64,000 nucleotides of DNA from positions 1-64,000 of the forward strand of contig NZ_LZMC01000020.1 in assembly GCF_001668615.1 (NCBI RefSeq), in the 5' to 3' direction. Positions 50,766 through 59,647 of this stretch are shown piece after piece. The translations under genes and the position numbers were made by a program. The notes beneath the pieces were generated by a model that saw only the letters and a program-made list of their open reading frames with translations, ran no database searches and was not told the origin of the DNA. The stretch comes from Mycobacterium sp. 1274761.0. GTDB lineage: Bacteria; Actinomycetota; Actinomycetes; Mycobacteriales; Mycobacteriaceae. Each line of letters starts with the position of its first letter. Positions within the stretch are counted from its first letter, which is position 1.

Positions 50766-50954
50766 TAGCTCTCCCTCTCGCCTGTCATCCAGGTCAGAGA
50801 CTACCCAAGCGCTCGCTCAATGGACATCCAGCAATCTTTCGTCAACGCGCTGCGTTGAGACTGCGCTCACGGCGACATTTACTCGCACTTCGTCGCCGCC
50901 ATTGCAGTCTGAATTGCGCGTGGAGCTGCCAAACCGTCCGGTTAACTAGTCCGC

Positions 50955-53327
50955 GTGCGCGTCGACGGACGGGACATCTCCGTTTCAGGCAGCTTGTTGC
51001 AGCCACTGACTCGCCGCACGAGCGACATTCTGCGGCTCCTGCTGGCCGCCATCTTTTTGGCCGTCGTCATCGCCAGCTCGCTCATCACTCGCTATGACTG
51101 GGTATCGCTGGAGAGCTCGATCTCCGACATCGTCGGGGTGTTGACGCCCACCCAGTCCAACCTCGTCTACCTGGCTTACGGCATCGCAATTCTTGTGCTG
51201 CCGTTCGCGATCCTCGTCGGGCTGATTGTCGGTCGGCATTGGAAGCTGCTGGGCGCCTACGCGGCGGCCGGGGTCATCGCGGTGCTCGCCCTGTCGGTGC
51301 GGCCCGACGGCATCGCCGCCCCGCGCTGGCACTTCGACGTGGCCGAGCAGCCCAAGACCTTTCTGTCGCAGTTCCTCGACGACCCGCGCTGGATCGCGAT
51401 GCTCGCCGCGATGCTCACGGTGTCGGGGCCCTGGCTGCCCGCGCGGTGGCGGCATTGGTGGTGGGCGCTGCTGCTGGCGTTCGTCCCGATCCACCTGGTG
51501 GTCAGCGCGGTCGTTCCGGCCCGCTCGCTGCTCGGGCTTGCGGTGGGCTGGTTTGTCGGCGCGCTGGTGATCCTGGTGGTCGGCACTCCTGCACTCGAGG
51601 TGCCGCTCGAAGGCGCCGTGCGCGCGTTGGCCCGGCGCGGTTACCAGGTGACCGGCCTGACCGTGGTGCGGTTGGCCGGCCGCGGGTCGCTTCTCTTGTC
51701 GGCGGTCTGTACCGACGGGTCGGTCAAGGACATCGAGTTGTACAGCCCGAACCAGCGCAGCGGAGGCGCGGTCCGTCAGCTGTGGCGAAAATTCACGCTG
51801 CGTGGCGGGGAGACGGCGCCGTTTCATGCGTCGATGCGCCGTATCGTCGAGCACCGCGCGCTGATGGCGATCGCGGTCGGCGATCTCGGCGTCGCCAACA
51901 CGGTGCCGCTGGCCGTGACACCGCTCGACCGCGGGTGGACGTTGTACGCGTATACGCCGGCCCGCGGCACACCGCTGGCCGATGCGACCGAGACAACGCT
52001 GGTACCGCGGATATGGGGGTCGCTGCGAATACTGCACGACCAGCACATCTCGCACGGCGACCTGCGCGCCACCGAGATCACCGTCGACGGTGAAACCGTG
52101 CTGTTCGGTGGCTTCGACCACGCCGAATACGGGGCCACCGATACGCAGATGCAATCCGACATCGCGCATCTGCTGGTGACCACGAGCGCGCTGTACGACG
52201 CGCCCACCGCCGTGCGGGCGGCGATCGGGGTATTCGGCAAGAGCGCGGTGCTGACGGCGTCGCGTCGCCTTACGAAAGCCGCTGTGCCCAAACGCATCCG
52301 GGACACCGTTCCCGATGCGCGAGGCATCCTCAACGCTACCCGGGACGAGGTGAAGCTGCAGACCGGCGCCGCCGAGATCGAAACGGAGACAGTGACGCGG
52401 TTCAACCGCAACCAGATCCTGCAGATGGTGCTGCTCGTCGCACTGGTCTACGTCGCGCTGCCGTTCATCAGCACCGTGCCGACGTTCTTCTCGGAGTTGA
52501 AGACCGCGAACTGGTGGTGGGCTCTGTTCGGGCTGGCGGTGTCTGCGCTTAAGTATCTCGGCGCGGCGGCGGCGTTATGGGCGTGCGCCGACGGCCTGGT
52601 GAGCTTCGGCAACCTCACGCTGATGCAGGTGGCGAACACGTTCGCGGCGACGACGACGCCGGCGGGCGTCGGCGGGCTGGCGTTGAGTGCACGGTTCCTG
52701 CAGAAGGGTGGACTCGGCGCGTTGCGGGCGGCCACCGCGGTGGCGCTTCAGCAATCGGTGCAGGTCGTCACCCACATCACGCTGCTGATCCTGTTCAGCG
52801 CGTTCGCCGGAGCGTCGGCAGACCTGTCCCACTTCGTTCCGTCGGCGACCATCGTGTACGTCGTCGGTGGTGCGCTGCTGGTGATGATTGCGACGTTCGT
52901 CATCGTGCCCAAGCTTCGTTTGTGGCTGACGGCGACGCTCGGGCCGCGCATCGCCGAGGTGCTGCGGGATCTTCGGGAGCTGGCCGGTGAGCCTCGACGG
53001 CTTCTGCTCATCGTTCTCGGCTGCGCGGCAACGACTCTCGGCGGTGCACTGGCACTCTGGGCGAGTATCGAAGCGTTCGGCGGCAACGCGTCGTTCGTCA
53101 CGGTGACGGTGGTGACGATGATCGGCGGCACCCTTGCCTCGGCGGCGCCGACGCCGGGCGGTGTCGGCGCGGTGGAGGCGGCGCTGATCGGTGGCCTCGC
53201 GGCGTTCGGGTTGCCCGCCGGGGTCGCGGTCCCGTCGGTGCTCCTCTATCGGGTGCTCACGTGCTGGCTGCCGGTGTTCGCCGGCTGGTTTTTGATTCGC
53301 CGCCTGACCGATAAGGACATGATCTAG
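50955..53327 (+). CDS. Flippase-like (MprF/LPG_synthase_TM) protein with embedded kinase-like domain
   Basis: A 790-residue protein from GTG 50955. About six spans lie between residues 24 and 210. A soluble domain (about 215-480) shows a degraded kinase pattern: HGDLRATEITVDG (H367-G-D-L) and GGFDHAEYG, with acidic residues of a catalytic and metal site but no clear Asn. From ~485 on, many spans with TPAGVGGLALSARFL and ASAAPTPGGVGAVEAAL match the flippase domain of lysylphosphatidylglycerol synthases. There is no synthase (GNAT) domain. Probable role: lipid flipping or transport controlled or supported by the kinase-like domain. Confidence 0.8.
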   Translation: MRVDGRDISVSGSLLQPLTRRTSDILRLLLAAIFLAVVIASSLITRYDWVSLESSISDIVGVLTPTQSNLVYLAYGIAILVLPFAILVGLIVGRHWKLLGAYAAAGVIAVLALSVRPDGIAAPRWHFDVAEQPKTFLSQFLDDPRWIAMLAAMLTVSGPWLPARWRHWWWALLLAFVPIHLVVSAVVPARSLLGLAVGWFVGALVILVVGTPALEVPLEGAVRALARRGYQVTGLTVVRLAGRGSLLLSAVCTDGSVKDIELYSPNQRSGGAVRQLWRKFTLRGGETAPFHASMRRIVEHRALMAIAVGDLGVANTVPLAVTPLDRGWTLYAYTPARGTPLADATETTLVPRIWGSLRILHDQHISHGDLRATEITVDGETVLFGGFDHAEYGATDTQMQSDIAHLLVTTSALYDAPTAVRAAIGVFGKSAVLTASRRLTKAAVPKRIRDTVPDARGILNATRDEVKLQTGAAEIETETVTRFNRNQILQMVLLVALVYVALPFISTVPTFFSELKTANWWWALFGLAVSALKYLGAAAALWACADGLVSFGNLTLMQVANTFAATTTPAGVGGLALSARFLQKGGLGALRAATAVALQQSVQVVTHITLLILFSAFAGASADLSHFVPSATIVYVVGGALLVMIATFVIVPKLRLWLTATLGPRIAEVLRDLRELAGEPRRLLLIVLGCAATTLGGALALWASIEAFGGNASFVTVTVVTMIGGTLASAAPTPGGVGAVEAALIGGLAAFGLPAGVAVPSVLLYRVLTCWLPVFAGWFLIRRLTDKDMI

Positions 53328-53509
53328 CCGCAGAATTGGCTGGGCCATCATCCATTTGTGCACGATGGCAGTTTCACCAAGCAATTAGCAACCGTGCGGC
53401 ATAATTCGGCGGAAAATAACTAAACGAGTGATGGCCGATTCATAAGACGTTCATTAGCTGTTAGTTCTTCGAATCGCGAGCGCCACCGGGATATGTCAAC
53501 ATTGCGCGC

Positions 53510-54385
53510 GTGAAGGCACGCAATATCGCGATATTGATCGCGTCGGTCACCGGTGTGACCCCACTGAGCGCCATTCCGGCCGCATCGGCGCAGCCGTGCC
53601 CTGACGTGGAGGTCGTTTTCGCGCGCGGTACCGCAGAGGCACCCGGACTCGGCCCCACGGGCGAGGCCTTTGTCGAAGCCCTGCGTTCGCGGATCGGGTC
53701 GAAGTCGCTCGAGGTATATCCGGTCGACTATCCGGCCACCACCGAATTCCCGCGGGCGCTCGACGGTATCCGCGACGCCAGCCAGCGCGTCGAATTGCTT
53801 GCGGCGAACTGCCCTAACACCAATATCGTGCTCGGCGGCTTTTCCCAAGGCGCGGCCGTGGCGGGTTTCGTGACCGCCAACGTCATTCCCGACGGAGCAC
53901 CCGAGGGCGTACCCAATCCGATGCCGCCCGATGTGGCCAAGCACGTCGCCGCTGTCACGTTGTTCGGAAAGCCCAACGACCGGTTCATGCGCGCGATCAA
54001 TCAGCCGGATGTCGACGTCGGCCCGCTGTATGCGGACAAGACGCTCGAGCTGTGCGTCGACGACGACTTCGTCTGCTCGTCAGGCAGGGACTTCAACGCG
54101 CACACCCAGTACGTCGAGACCGGAAAGGTCGAGCAGGCAGCGCTGTTCACCGCCGCCAAGCTGGCGACCACGCCTCCGCCCGCGGCGACCCCACAGCCCC
54201 CGCCTCCTGCCGGTCAACCGCATCTGCCGACGCCTGCTGCCGGCCAGCCGGCAGCCACGCCGCAGCCGCCCGCCGCCTCACCGCTGTCGACGATTCCGGT
54301 CGCGCCGCCGCAGCAGCACCCGCCGCGCTCGCCCGAAACGATCCTCTCGTGTGCGGTCGAATGTCGTGTCGTCGGACCGCAGTAA
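53510..54385 (+). CDS. Cutinase-family esterase (Culp-type), secreted
   Basis: A 291-residue precursor from GTG 53510. The signal peptide ends at about residue 28 (AIPAASAQPCPD). VEVVFARGTAEAPGLGPTGEAF is the family's opening block. The nucleophile Ser is in GGFSQGA; the Asp and His lie in CVDDDFVCSSG and DFNAHTQYV. Disulfide cysteines are placed as in Culp proteins. A Pro/Gln/Ala-rich C-terminal tail of ~80 residues is an addition. The 182 bases upstream are relatively AT-rich and contain CATAAT at 53400-53405, a fair -10 box. The DUF1906 gene starts inside its 3' end. Confidence 0.9.
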   Translation: MKARNIAILIASVTGVTPLSAIPAASAQPCPDVEVVFARGTAEAPGLGPTGEAFVEALRSRIGSKSLEVYPVDYPATTEFPRALDGIRDASQRVELLAANCPNTNIVLGGFSQGAAVAGFVTANVIPDGAPEGVPNPMPPDVAKHVAAVTLFGKPNDRFMRAINQPDVDVGPLYADKTLELCVDDDFVCSSGRDFNAHTQYVETGKVEQAALFTAAKLATTPPPAATPQPPPPAGQPHLPTPAAGQPAATPQPPAASPLSTIPVAPPQQHPPRSPETILSCAVECRVVGPQ

Positions 54386-55154
54386 CTCAACCCACGCCGT
54401 TACCAGGCGTGAGGCCCTGAAATACACGCTCGGCGCTCCAATCCTCGCCGGCCTCGCCGCTACGGTCGGCCAGCCCCGAGCATCGGCTGCCAATGGCAAG
54501 CTGATCGACTTCGCCGAGCGCCTGGTGCCCGCCGATCAGGTCGCCGCAGCCGGATATGCGGGTGCGCTGGTCTATGTGTCCGAGCTGCGGCCCGGCGCCA
54601 CCTTCGATTTCAAGCCCGTCACCCGCGAGTACGCGGATGCGTTGCGGGCGTTGGGGCTTCACGTTGTCAGCTGTTATCAGTACGGGAAGCCGGGCTGGCC
54701 GACGCCGTCGGATTTCACCCGCGGCTACGATGGCGGCGTCGCGGACGCCCAGACGGCCATCCGCCTGCACACGGCGGCCGGCGGCCCGGCCACGGCGCCG
54801 ATCTTCTTCAGCATCGACGAGGGCATCGACGCGGGTACGTGGAAAAGCGTTGCTGTGCAATGGCTTCGCGGCATCAACTCCGTGCTGGGTGTGGAACGCA
54901 CAGGCGTCTACGGTTCCGCCGGAGTCTGCGGATGGGCCATCGCTGACGGTGTCATCGGACACTCGTCCTCCCCGGGTTATCGCTGGGCGTGGCAGACCAG
55001 AGCGTGGTCGGGTGGCAAGCGCGAGCCTGCCGCCGTGCTTTACCAGAGAGTGATTGTCACCGGGGCCGACCCGGGCATCAGCCTCGGCGGAACCCACGTC
55101 GACGAGGACGACATCCTGGCCGCCGACTTCGGCCAGTGGGATTTGCCGCGCTGA
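54366..55154 (+). CDS. Tat-exported DUF1906 (Rv2525c-like glycoside-hydrolase-fold) protein
   Basis: A 262-residue protein. GTG 54366 lies 20 bases inside the cutinase gene (GTG 54351 is the alternative). TRREALKYTLGAPILAGLAA is a twin-arginine signal with RRxxLK, cleaved near PRASA. The mature part follows Rv2525c: YVSELRPGATFDFKPVT, VVSCYQYGKPGWPTPSDF, APIFFSIDEGID, RTGVYGSAGVCGWA and DILAADFGQWDLP. The fold is a TIM-barrel of the DUF1906 group thought to act on the cell wall. Overlap with the cutinase gene implies joint expression. Confidence 0.87.
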   Translation: MSSDRSNSTHAVTRREALKYTLGAPILAGLAATVGQPRASAANGKLIDFAERLVPADQVAAAGYAGALVYVSELRPGATFDFKPVTREYADALRALGLHVVSCYQYGKPGWPTPSDFTRGYDGGVADAQTAIRLHTAAGGPATAPIFFSIDEGIDAGTWKSVAVQWLRGINSVLGVERTGVYGSAGVCGWAIADGVIGHSSSPGYRWAWQTRAWSGGKREPAAVLYQRVIVTGADPGISLGGTHVDEDDILAADFGQWDLPR

Positions 55155-55181
55155 TCCGCTTCACGCCATAGGATCCACGCC

Positions 55182-56006
55182 GTGGCCACCGCGAAGACCA
55201 GGGCTACCGACGACGACCGCACGAACACGTGCCAGGTCTTGGACACAGCGCTCGGTGACGGCCAGCTCTCGATGGAGGAGCACCGCCAGCGGGTGAGCTC
55301 GGCGACCAAGGCGGTGACGCTCGCAGAGCTGCAGTCGCTCGTGTCCGACCTCCAGATTCGCAGCGCACCTGCGGCCATCCGCCCCGACTCGTCCAAGGGG
55401 ATCTGGGTCGCCGCGGCGGTTGTCGTTCTGCTGGCCGCCGCGGGCATCGGCTGGGCCGTGCACGGCGGCACGGCGCCGTCGAAGAGCACGGCCAGCGCGG
55501 GTTCGCCCACCGCAGCCGCCGCCAGTCCCAAGCCCAGCACCGCCACGGCGCCGCAGCCGCCGCAGGATCTGTTGAGCCTCGGCGGCCTGACCGGCCTGCT
55601 GGCTCAGATGGGCAAGAACTTCGGTGACACATTGGGCTACCAGCTCGACATCCGCAGCGGCCGCGCCGACCTCCTACGTCCCGACGCGGTGAACGGCCAC
55701 AAGACGGTTCTGTGGATCTACAGCGACGGCACATGGGCCAAGATCAAGGATGATGCGACCACACCGATCCATGCGACGGTCGGCGACTTGAGCAAGTTCG
55801 ACCCACAGGCCATCGTCGGCGCGGTCCGCGATGCACCGCAGACCCTCGGCATCGTCAACGCCAGCGATGAGTGGCTGGACATTCAGTCGACACAGGACGG
55901 CAGCCTCGCGCTTCGGGTGCACGTCAGTCAGGGTGGGCAAGGGGGCGGCTACGTCGCGCTCGGGGCTGACGGTTCCGTCATTCGGATATCCGGCCCTGGG
56001 CAGTGA
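55182..56006 (+). CDS. DUF1707 membrane-anchored protein
   Basis: A 274-residue protein from GTG 55182. The N-terminal DUF1707 domain has DDDRTNTCQVLDTALGDGQL and LSMEEHRQRVSSATKAVTLAEL (about 10-52). One TM span follows (about 73-92), then an Ala/Ser/Pro linker and a ~150-residue outer domain of unknown type (LDIRSGRADLLRPDAVNGHK onwards). The stop overlaps the start of the next gene (GTGA). Function is unknown. Confidence 0.78.
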   Translation: MATAKTRATDDDRTNTCQVLDTALGDGQLSMEEHRQRVSSATKAVTLAELQSLVSDLQIRSAPAAIRPDSSKGIWVAAAVVVLLAAAGIGWAVHGGTAPSKSTASAGSPTAAAASPKPSTATAPQPPQDLLSLGGLTGLLAQMGKNFGDTLGYQLDIRSGRADLLRPDAVNGHKTVLWIYSDGTWAKIKDDATTPIHATVGDLSKFDPQAIVGAVRDAPQTLGIVNASDEWLDIQSTQDGSLALRVHVSQGGQGGGYVALGADGSVIRISGPGQ

Positions 56007-57691
56007 CCGACGCGGCTAGGCTCGGCCATGTGGGCGAACCCAGTCGTACGACCGCTGAACTGATAGTCGAATGCCTGGAGAACGAGGGCGTCACGCACGT
56101 TTTCGGCATTCCCGGTGAAGAGAACATCCGATTGGTCGACGCGCTGTCGAAGTCGTCGATCGAATACGTGTTGACCCGCCACGAGCAGGGCGCCTCGTTC
56201 ATGGCGGAGGTATACGGCCGCTTGACCGGGCGGGCCGGCGTCTGCTCGGCAACGCTTGGTCCGGGAGCGATCAACCTGCTGCTCGGTGTTGCGGACGCGA
56301 CGACGAATTCCACGCCGGTCGTTGCGCTTTCAGCACAGGTGGGGTTGGGGCGTTTTTACAAGGAGTCCCATCAGGGGGTCGACCTGGTGTCGATGTTCGA
56401 GCCGGTGACGAAATGGGCGGCGCTCGTCGCGACGCCGTCTGCGGTGCCGGAAATGGTTCGTAAGGCGTTCAAGCTGGCACAGACGGAACGACCGGGCGCC
56501 GTCCATCTCGCCGTGCCGGAAGACGTCGAACAGGCCGAGGTCCCCGCGGAGGCGGAACCGTTGCCGGTCAACATCCCCCGGCCCGACGATCCGTCTGTCA
56601 CCCAACTGGACCGCGCCGCCGAGATCCTGTGCACCGCACGCAATCCCATCCTGTTAGCCGGTCATGGCGCGGCCCGCAGCGAGGCGGCCGACGCCGTGCG
56701 ACGGTTCGCCGAAGCGCTCGAAATACCGGTGGCCACCACCTTCCACGGCAAGGGTGTGATCCCCGACGATCACGAGCTCGCGCTCGGCGCCGTCGGCTTC
56801 ATGCGTCATGACTACGTGAACTTCGGCTTCGACCAGGCCGATGCGATCGTCGCCGTCGGCTATGAGCTGCAGGAGTTCGATCCCGTTCGGATCAACCCGA
56901 GCGGTGACACGAAGATCATCCACATCCACCGATTCCCGGCGGAAGTGGATGCGCACTACAACGTCGCGGTCGGGCTACACGCCGACATCAGCCGCACGCT
57001 GGACGAGCTGGCACCCCGGGTGAAACGCGAGCATCCCGCGTTGTCGGGCCGCGAGAAGATCCGCCAGCTGCTCGCCGACGAGCTCGAACGCGGCCGCGAG
57101 GACTCTCGGTTCCCGCTGACGCCGGCGCGTATTGTCGCCGACACACGAACGGCGTTGCAGCGCAACGACATTGCTCTTGTCGACACAGGTGCCCTCAAGA
57201 TGTGGATGGCCAGGCTCTATCCCACGTACGAACCGAACACGTGCTTGATCTCCAATGGGCTCTCGACGATGGCGTGGACGCTGCCCGGTGCCATCGGCGC
57301 GAAGATCGCTCGGCCCGAGGCGAAGGTGCTCGTGGCCACCGGCGACGGTGCGTTCCTAATGAACTCGCAGGAGATCGAGACCGCGATGCGGCGCGAGATC
57401 CCGATGGTGATCCTGATCTGGAACGACAACTCTTACGGCTTGATCGGCTGGAAGATGGATCTCGAGATCGGCCACAACGTCGATACCCGATTCAGCAACC
57501 CTGACTTTGTCGCCTACGCCGAGAGCTTCGGCGCCAAGGGGTATCGCATCGGATCTCCCGACGAACTGCTACCGACGCTGCAAACCGCGCTCGAGGACGA
57601 CACCGTCAGCGTCATCGACTGCCCGGTGGACTATTCGGTCAACGGTGATCTCATCGACGCACTGGGCGAGTTGGACGAATCGCTGTCCTGA
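56003..57691 (+). CDS. Acetolactate synthase-like thiamine-diphosphate enzyme
   Basis: A 562-residue ThDP enzyme from GTG 56003 (GTGA overlap with the DUF1707 gene). THVFGIPGEENIRLVDAL and the cofactor-activating Glu in TRHEQGASFMAEVYGR are present. The ThDP/Mg motif is GDGAFLMN... ending WNDNSYG. It follows the acetolactate synthase large-subunit pattern, but no small regulatory subunit gene is nearby, so it may be a catabolic (AlsS/IlvX-like) or another decarboxylating member. Overlap with a membrane protein gene gives no clue to pathway. Confidence 0.82.
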   Translation: MTDAARLGHVGEPSRTTAELIVECLENEGVTHVFGIPGEENIRLVDALSKSSIEYVLTRHEQGASFMAEVYGRLTGRAGVCSATLGPGAINLLLGVADATTNSTPVVALSAQVGLGRFYKESHQGVDLVSMFEPVTKWAALVATPSAVPEMVRKAFKLAQTERPGAVHLAVPEDVEQAEVPAEAEPLPVNIPRPDDPSVTQLDRAAEILCTARNPILLAGHGAARSEAADAVRRFAEALEIPVATTFHGKGVIPDDHELALGAVGFMRHDYVNFGFDQADAIVAVGYELQEFDPVRINPSGDTKIIHIHRFPAEVDAHYNVAVGLHADISRTLDELAPRVKREHPALSGREKIRQLLADELERGREDSRFPLTPARIVADTRTALQRNDIALVDTGALKMWMARLYPTYEPNTCLISNGLSTMAWTLPGAIGAKIARPEAKVLVATGDGAFLMNSQEIETAMRREIPMVILIWNDNSYGLIGWKMDLEIGHNVDTRFSNPDFVAYAESFGAKGYRIGSPDELLPTLQTALEDDTVSVIDCPVDYSVNGDLIDALGELDESLS

Positions 57692-57937
57692 CGCGCCCGT
57701 AACACTGCTTTTCAGTCGAATAGCTGGCGTTCCAATGCAGCACTGCGCCGAATTGACCGATCCATGCATTTACCGCTGTGACCTGCGGGAATGGTCCTGA
57801 AAGCAATCGATTCAATCCAGCACTGGCGAAGTCCTTGACAATTGATCGACAAAATTCTCGGCCCAGCGTGATTCGCAGCGGATGAATGGCTATACCCATT
57901 CCAGCGCAGTGGCGTGCATCACAACGGGGAGATTTCA
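57692..57937. promoter_or_regulatory. Intergenic region upstream of mkl
   Basis: The 246 bases are less GC-rich than the genes and contain no convincing ORF. TTGACA at 57835-57840 resembles a -35 box but has no well-spaced -10. TATACC at 57891-57896 is a -10-like alternative about 42 bases before the mkl start. A promoter for mkl in this gap is likely; its exact place is not settled. Confidence 0.4.
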
Positions 57938-59014
57938 ATGGGTATCGGAATAACGATCGAGGGATTAACAAAGTCCTTCGGGAGCACAACGGTCTGGGAG
58001 GACGTGACGTTCGAGCTCCCGCCGGGCGAGGTCAGCGGTTTGATCGGCCCGTCGGGTACCGGTAAGTCGGTGTTCTTGAAGTCGCTGATCGGGCTGCTGC
58101 GCCCCGAGCGCGGCAAGATCATCGTCGACGGCACCAACATCATCGAGTGCTCGGCCAAGGAGCTCTACGAGATCCGCACACTGTTCGGGGTGATGTTCCA
58201 GGACGGCGCCCTGTTCGGGTCGATGAGCCTGTATGACAACACCGCTTTCCCGTTGCGGGAGCACACGAAGAAAAAGGAAAGCGAAATCCGCAACATCGTC
58301 ATGGAGAAGCTCGAGCTGGTCGGTCTGGCCGGTGATGAGAACAAGTTTCCCGGCGAAATCTCCGGCGGTATGCGCAAGCGTGCGGGTCTGGCCCGCTCGC
58401 TGGTGCTCGACCCGCAGATCATCCTCTGCGACGAGCCGGACTCCGGTCTGGACCCGGTGCGCACCGCCTATCTGAGCCAGTTGTTGATCGACATCAACGC
58501 CCAGATCGATTGCACGATCTTGATCGTGACGCACAACATCAACGTCGCCCGCACGGTGCCCGACAACATCGGCATGTTGTTCCGCAAGCATCTGGTGATG
58601 TTCGGTCCGCGTGAGGTCTTGTTGACCAGTGATGAGCCGGTGGTGCGGCAGTTCCTCAACGGTCGCCGCATCGGCCCGATCGGTATGTCGGAGGAGAAGG
58701 ACGAGTCGCAGATGGCCGAAGAGCAGGCCATGGTCGACGCCGGCCACCACCACGGCGGCGTCGACGAGGTAGAGGGCGTGCCGCCGCAGATCACCGCGAC
58801 CCCGGGCATGCCGGAGCGCGCCGCGGTCGAGCGCAGGCGTGCCCGGGTGCGCGAGATCATGCACACGTTGCCGCCGAATGCGCAGGAAGCCATCCGCGAG
58901 GACCTCGAAAACACCGACAGCAACTCCGACGACTACGACGGGAGTTCGCATCGCCGCCACCACGACCGCGAGGAGTCCGACACCGAAGCGATTCCTGCCG
59001 CGCGGGAGCGCTGA
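57938..59014 (+). CDS. mkl: ABC transporter ATPase Mkl (Mce-associated)
   Basis: A 358-residue ATPase from ATG 57938 (GGGGAG upstream). Walker A is GPSGTGKS (37-44), the signature is ISGGMRKR, and Walker B is IILCDEPDSGLDP. A C-terminal extension of ~110 residues is rich in Glu, Asp and His, as in mycobacterial Mkl (Rv0655). Mkl energises lipid and sterol import by several Mce complexes. No mce or yrbE genes are in this window, as expected for this shared ATPase. It is followed after 10 bases by an N-terminal FadD-like fragment. Confidence 0.93.
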   Translation: MGIGITIEGLTKSFGSTTVWEDVTFELPPGEVSGLIGPSGTGKSVFLKSLIGLLRPERGKIIVDGTNIIECSAKELYEIRTLFGVMFQDGALFGSMSLYDNTAFPLREHTKKKESEIRNIVMEKLELVGLAGDENKFPGEISGGMRKRAGLARSLVLDPQIILCDEPDSGLDPVRTAYLSQLLIDINAQIDCTILIVTHNINVARTVPDNIGMLFRKHLVMFGPREVLLTSDEPVVRQFLNGRRIGPIGMSEEKDESQMAEEQAMVDAGHHHGGVDEVEGVPPQITATPGMPERAAVERRRARVREIMHTLPPNAQEAIREDLENTDSNSDDYDGSSHRRHHDREESDTEAIPAARER

Positions 59015-59024
59015 GGAGTCGCCG

Positions 59025-59630
59025 ATGAGTTTCAACTTCGCGTCGACCCTTCGGGAATCCTCACGGGCCCATCCCCAGAAGGCGCTCTGCCAGCTCGGCG
59101 CTCATACCGTTACCTACGCTCAGGTCGACGAGATCTCGGGCCGCGTCGCCAGTAGCCTGCGCGCCCTCGGTGTTGGGCGCGGCGACAAGGTGGCGGTGCA
59201 ATTGCCGGACGGGCCCCACCTGTTGTTCTCCTACTTCGGCGTCCTCAAAGCCGGTGCGGTGCTGGTGCCGTTGAGCCCGTCGCTGCTCGCACCTGACCTC
59301 TGTTATCAGCTGATCGTTTCCAGTGCGCGGCTGCTGGTCACCTCTGAGGACTTGGCGCAGGAGGCAGTTCGCGGCACGGCGGAAATCGACGGGCTGCAGA
59401 CATATGTGGCGATGGCGCCGGTCGACGCCGAGCTCCCCGCGGGCACACGTCATTTCGACGAGCTGTACTTCACGCCGGACATGGGTGACATCGAGCCTAC
59501 CGACGCTGACGACACCGCGGTCGTCGTCTACTCCAACGCCGCCGCTGGCCAACCGGAGGGATCTGAGTTGACGCACTCTGAGCTGTCCGCCAGCTGCAGC
59601 GATGCACGCGAGCTGTTCGGTTTCGCCTGA
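59025..59630 (+). CDS. N-terminal-only acyl-CoA-synthetase-like protein
   Basis: ATG 59025 with GAGGAG upstream opens a 201-residue frame that matches only the first third of AMP-binding enzymes (VTYAQVDEISGRVASSLRAL, DKVAVQLPDGPHLLFSYFG, LKAGAVLVPLSPSL). The A3 nucleotide motif is degenerate (YSNAAAGQPEGSELTH in place of TSGTTGxPKGxxLTH). The gene stops soon after at a clean TGA, and downstream DNA encodes the convergent GH65 gene, so the rest is absent. It is either a relic or a non-catalytic protein; the intact frame and tight spacing behind mkl favour expression. Confidence 0.65.
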   Translation: MSFNFASTLRESSRAHPQKALCQLGAHTVTYAQVDEISGRVASSLRALGVGRGDKVAVQLPDGPHLLFSYFGVLKAGAVLVPLSPSLLAPDLCYQLIVSSARLLVTSEDLAQEAVRGTAEIDGLQTYVAMAPVDAELPAGTRHFDELYFTPDMGDIEPTDADDTAVVVYSNAAAGQPEGSELTHSELSASCSDARELFGFA

Positions 59631-59647
59631 GCTCGCCGGCCCGGCAC

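Noticed and set aside
57835..57840. TTGACA as a definite -35 box of mkl
   Set aside because: No acceptable -10 lies 16-19 bases downstream, so it is mentioned only as part of the intergenic region.
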